Assembly: GCA_030648225.1 (NCBI GenBank)
Contig: JAUSIA010000307.1
Span: 1 to 7,000 of the forward strand
Source: Ignavibacteria bacterium
GTDB lineage: Bacteria > Bacteroidota > Ignavibacteria > Ignavibacteriales > Ignavibacteriaceae
Length of the DNA: 7,000 nucleotides
Reading direction: 5' to 3'
Shown here in pieces: positions 5,398-7,000 of the stretch. The notes under the pieces are model-generated. The model was not told where the DNA came from. It did no database searches and saw nothing but the letters and a program-made list of their open reading frames with translations. Position 1 is the first letter of the stretch, and every line of letters begins with the position of its first letter. The translations under genes were made by a program, and so were the position numbers.

Positions 5398-6438
5398 ATG
5401 AAATCTTTTGAATACGATTACTACTTAGACCAGCCGATTTCACAAAAAATCCTTATAGCAGTTCGTACACTTGGTGAATACAAAGGAAAAGAAACTCTCT
5501 TCAAAGATCAATTCCGGGAAGTATTAAAAACTTTACAGCAGGCGGCAATAATCCAAAGTACAGAATCCAGCAATCGTATTGAAGGAATCTTTGTTCCTGA
5601 AAAAAGAATTCGAATGATTGTTACACAAAACAGTAAACCGCAAAACAGACCGGAAGAAGAAGTCGCCGGATATAAAGACATACTAACTGAAATTCACACA
5701 AACGCTGTCAAATACAAACTTACACCTCAGTTAATACTTAAATGGATCAAACAGCTTTACCGGTACACTCCGGAAAAAGTGGATGGTTATAAAAAAGAGG
5801 ACAATACAATTCTTGATATATTACCTAACGGAAAAACTGTAATTCGTTTTCGTCCACTCTCTGCAAAGGCAACACCTAAAGCAATTGAAAAATTGTGTGA
5901 GTCATTTAATAAAAGCATTGCACAAAATAAAGCTGAACCTCTTCTTGCCGTTGCTTCTTTTGTTTTAGATTTTGAATGTATTCATCCTTTCAAAGATGGA
6001 AACGGCAGGATTGGCAGACTTTTAACTTTACTTCTTCTTTATCACATAGGTTACGAAGTTGGCAGGTTCATTTCTTTGGAAAGAATTATTGAAGAGAGTA
6101 AAGAATCATATTATGATGCTCTCTTCAAAAGCTCTCAGAAATGGTACGAAGGGGAACACGATTTAATTCCGTGGTGGAGTTATTTTCTTTCAACGCTTAT
6201 CGCCGCTTATAAAGAGTTTGAAATGCGTGTCGGTAAAATAACCACCCCAAAAGGAGCTAAGCGGGAAATGGTATTTGCAGCAATTGAAAAACTGCCCGAT
6301 GAATTTTCTTTCTCAGATGTACAACGTGCCTGCCCGGGTATAAGCTTTGCAACTATTAAACGTTCACTGCAGGAATTAAAGAAGAAAAAAATAATTAAAC
6401 CTTTAGGAAAAGGAAGAGATGCCAAATACAGTAAATAG
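5398..6438 (+). CDS. Fic family protein with inhibitory motif and C-terminal winged helix
   Basis: A complete 346-residue protein. The catalytic Fic motif H-P-F-K-D-G-N-G-R-I-G-R is at 196-207, with H196 as the general base, D200 for metal, and N202/R204 for nucleotide phosphates. Fic enzymes usually transfer AMP to hydroxyl side chains of target proteins. S-N-R-I-E-G (58-63) fits the inhibitory (S/T)xxxE(G/N) motif. It lies before the Fic core, so this is a class II-like, self-inhibited enzyme in which E62 should block ATP positioning. The beta-hairpin flap region is around 140-155. Residues about 285-346 (F-S-F-S-D-V-Q-R, S-F-A-T-I-K-R-S-L-Q-E-L, I-I-K-P-L-G-K-G-R-D-A-K-Y) look like a winged-helix DNA-binding domain. 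The ATG at 5398 lies 2 nt after the relic's stop, suggesting coupling with DUF1016. Fic genes of this architecture are frequent Type I R-M passengers. The target is unknown. Confidence 0.93.
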   Translation: MKSFEYDYYLDQPISQKILIAVRTLGEYKGKETLFKDQFREVLKTLQQAAIIQSTESSNRIEGIFVPEKRIRMIVTQNSKPQNRPEEEVAGYKDILTEIHTNAVKYKLTPQLILKWIKQLYRYTPEKVDGYKKEDNTILDILPNGKTVIRFRPLSAKATPKAIEKLCESFNKSIAQNKAEPLLAVASFVLDFECIHPFKDGNGRIGRLLTLLLLYHIGYEVGRFISLERIIEESKESYYDALFKSSQKWYEGEHDLIPWWSYFLSTLIAAYKEFEMRVGKITTPKGAKREMVFAAIEKLPDEFSFSDVQRACPGISFATIKRSLQELKKKKIIKPLGKGRDAKYSK

Positions 6439-6443
6439 GATCA

Positions 6444-6489
6444 TGAACCTGTTAATAGGTTCACTTCACTGCTATGTGAGCCTATTTAA
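6444..6489. other. Two mutually exclusive hairpins just after fic
   Basis: Hairpin A pairs TGAACCT (6444-6450) with AGGTTCA (6457-6463) around a 6-nt loop. Hairpin B uses the right arm of A: bases 6454-6464 pair with 6476-6486 (11 bp including one T-G wobble, 11-nt loop), and the stem can be extended by two pairs with one bulged T. Only one can form at a time. No T tract follows, so a classical terminator is not clear; RNA processing or attenuation after fic is possible. Confidence 0.5.
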
Positions 6490-6526
6490 ACTATGCTGGT
6501 GAGTTAGAAATATTGACCGGAATTAA

Positions 6527-6553
6527 ACTCGCACCACCGGTGCGGGTATTTAT
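6527..6553 (+). terminator. Possible intrinsic terminator after fic
   Basis: A GC-rich stem pairs 6527-6535 (ACTCGCACC) with 6539-6547 (GGTGCGGGT) around a 3-nt ACC loop: nine pairs with one T-G wobble. ATTTAT follows. It lies 89 bp beyond the fic stop. The tail is short for a strong rho-independent terminator, and the stem also belongs to the family of 3-nt-loop hairpins seen around it, so its role is uncertain. Confidence 0.45.
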
Positions 6554-6562
6554 GTTAAATAC

Positions 6563-6579
6563 TGCAACCATAGGTTGCA
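6563..6579. repeat. Intergenic hairpin 0 before DUF1016 copy 2
   Basis: TGCAACC-ATA-GGTTGCA is a perfect 7-3-7 palindrome with arms identical to the core of the in-gene hairpins at 4560-4578 and 6950-6968. It has no counterpart in the leader of copy 1, so it was gained here or lost there. Confidence 0.82.
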
Positions 6580-6585
6580 TAATTA

Positions 6586-6604
6586 CTCCAACTAATGGTT
6601 GGAG
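6586..6604. repeat. Hairpin 1' of the second DUF1016 leader
   Basis: CTCCAACT-AAT-GGTTGGAG is an 8-3-8 stem with one T-G wobble. It corresponds to 4190-4208. Sequence has changed on both sides of the stem while length and pairing are kept; here the inner A-T pair replaces the A/C mismatch of copy 1. Confidence 0.8.
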
Positions 6605-6609
6605 AAATT

Positions 6610-6630
6610 TCTGCCGCTATTAGTGGCAGA
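6610..6630. repeat. Hairpin 2' of the second DUF1016 leader
   Basis: A 9-3-9 stem with outer arms TCTGCC/GGCAGA, inner GCT/AGT (one G-T wobble) and loop ATT. It corresponds to 4220-4240 and pairs better than that copy. It ends 28 nt before the start codon at 6659, the same offset as in copy 1. Confidence 0.8.
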
Positions 6631-6658
6631 ATTGGAAAGGTTAGCTCAAAAGGTTGAA

Positions 6659-7000
6659 ATGGTAAATTTGGATAAAGCTGAATACAAAAATTTTTTTATT
6701 GAAATCAAAGAGCGTATTCGTCAGGCTCAATATGATGCTCTTAAAACTGTAAACAAACAACTAATAGGACTTTATTGGGATATTGGAAAAATGATTGTTG
6801 AGAAACAAGAAGCACCTGGCTGGGGAAAGTCCATTGTTGAAAATCTATCTTCTGATTTACAAAAAGAATTTCCAGGTATTAAAGGATTTTCAGCACGAAA
6901 TGTATGGTATATGCGTAATTTTTACTTTATCTATTATAAGAATCCAAAACTGCAACCGCTGGTTGCAGAAATTGCCTGGGCGCATAATCTTGTAATTATG
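6659..7000 (+). CDS. DUF1016/YhcG family nuclease-like protein, copy 2 (5' part only)
   Basis: The ATG at 6659 opens 114 codons that run to the window end. The protein matches copy 1 at 109 of 114 residues; the changes are A2V, T7A, A30T, S37G and Q53P. Only the N-terminal DUF1016 domain is visible (L-Y-W-D-I-G-K, G-W-G-K-S-I-V-E-N-L, F-S-A-R-N-V-W-Y-M-R, A-W-A-H-N); the PD-(D/E)XK domain would lie beyond the edge. By hand count 26 of 342 bases differ, but very unevenly: 24 in the first 216 and only 2 in the last 126. AAGG at 6648-6651, 7 nt before the ATG, is a possible ribosome-binding site. The hairpin leader came along with the gene. Whether this copy is intact, or now precedes the hsdS missing after copy 1, cannot be seen. 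Confidence 0.9.
   Translation, partial: MVNLDKAEYKNFFIEIKERIRQAQYDALKTVNKQLIGLYWDIGKMIVEKQEAPGWGKSIVENLSSDLQKEFPGIKGFSARNVWYMRNFYFIYYKNPKLQPLVAEIAWAHNLVIM
6950..6968. repeat. Perfect hairpin inside DUF1016 copy 2
   Basis: Identical to 4560-4578 (8-3-8, loop GCT) and in the same codons. It sits in the nearly invariant 3' part of the region shared by the two copies. Confidence 0.85.

Noticed and set aside
6207..6425. 72-codon open frame on the - strand opposite the end of fic
   Set aside because: It is antisense to the winged-helix part of Fic and has low-complexity residues from A-rich coding DNA.
6527..6630. CRISPR array from the series of palindromes
   Set aside because: The stems are different sequences, there is no constant repeat with unique spacers of even length, and no cas gene is present.
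6795..6995. 66-codon open frame on the + strand inside DUF1016 copy 2
   Set aside because: Same shadow as in copy 1; no domain and no start signal.

Overview
This is an AT-rich bacterial window holding the accessory (cargo) part of what looks like a Type I restriction-modification (R-M) and defence island. The source organism is inferred only loosely. AT-rich genes, weak Shine-Dalgarno sequences, a short lipoprotein whose mature end begins C-S-E-E-P-P-T-A-P, and the R-M/DUF1016/Fic neighbourhood fit the Bacteroidota-Chlorobiota-Ignavibacteria side of the tree. No rRNA, tRNA or marker gene is present to settle this.

Layout. Bases 1-363 are the C-terminal end of a Type I specificity subunit (HsdS). 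A beta-family protein gene (PF14350 type, 397-1458, +) follows 33 bp later. It runs head-on into an sce7726-family PD-(D/E)XK nuclease-like gene (1422-1982, -), and the two 3' ends overlap by 37 bp. A 96-bp divergent control region (1983-2078) separates that gene from an ImmA/IrrE-type zinc peptidase gene (2079-3101, +). The peptidase gene overlaps a PIN-domain protein gene (3085-3708, +, TTG start proposed). This first half is visibly more AT-rich than the rest.

From about 3.7 kb the content changes. There is a 126-residue lipoprotein gene (3788-4168), a leader with two hairpins, a full DUF1016/YhcG-type PD-(D/E)XK nuclease gene (4269-5294), and a 34-codon chimeric relic (5291-5395). The relic's first residues are a typical HsdS N-terminus and its remainder duplicates the tail of the lipoprotein. 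A class II-like Fic AMP-transferase gene (5398-6438) comes next. Then comes a hairpin-rich 220-bp spacer and the first 114 codons of a second, nearly identical DUF1016 gene that runs off the window.

How the parts may work together. HsdS, DUF1016 and Fic genes are frequent neighbours in Type I R-M operons. The 4-nt ATGA overlap of DUF1016 with an HsdS-like start suggests hsdS once followed DUF1016 here and was deleted by recombination. The beta/sce7726 pair and the peptidase-PIN pair look like two independent two-gene modules parked in the same locus; the second resembles a toxin-antitoxin arrangement. The most unusual signals are the chimeric relic, the repeated hairpin family (two members lie inside DUF1016 coding sequence), and the mosaic divergence between the two DUF1016 copies.
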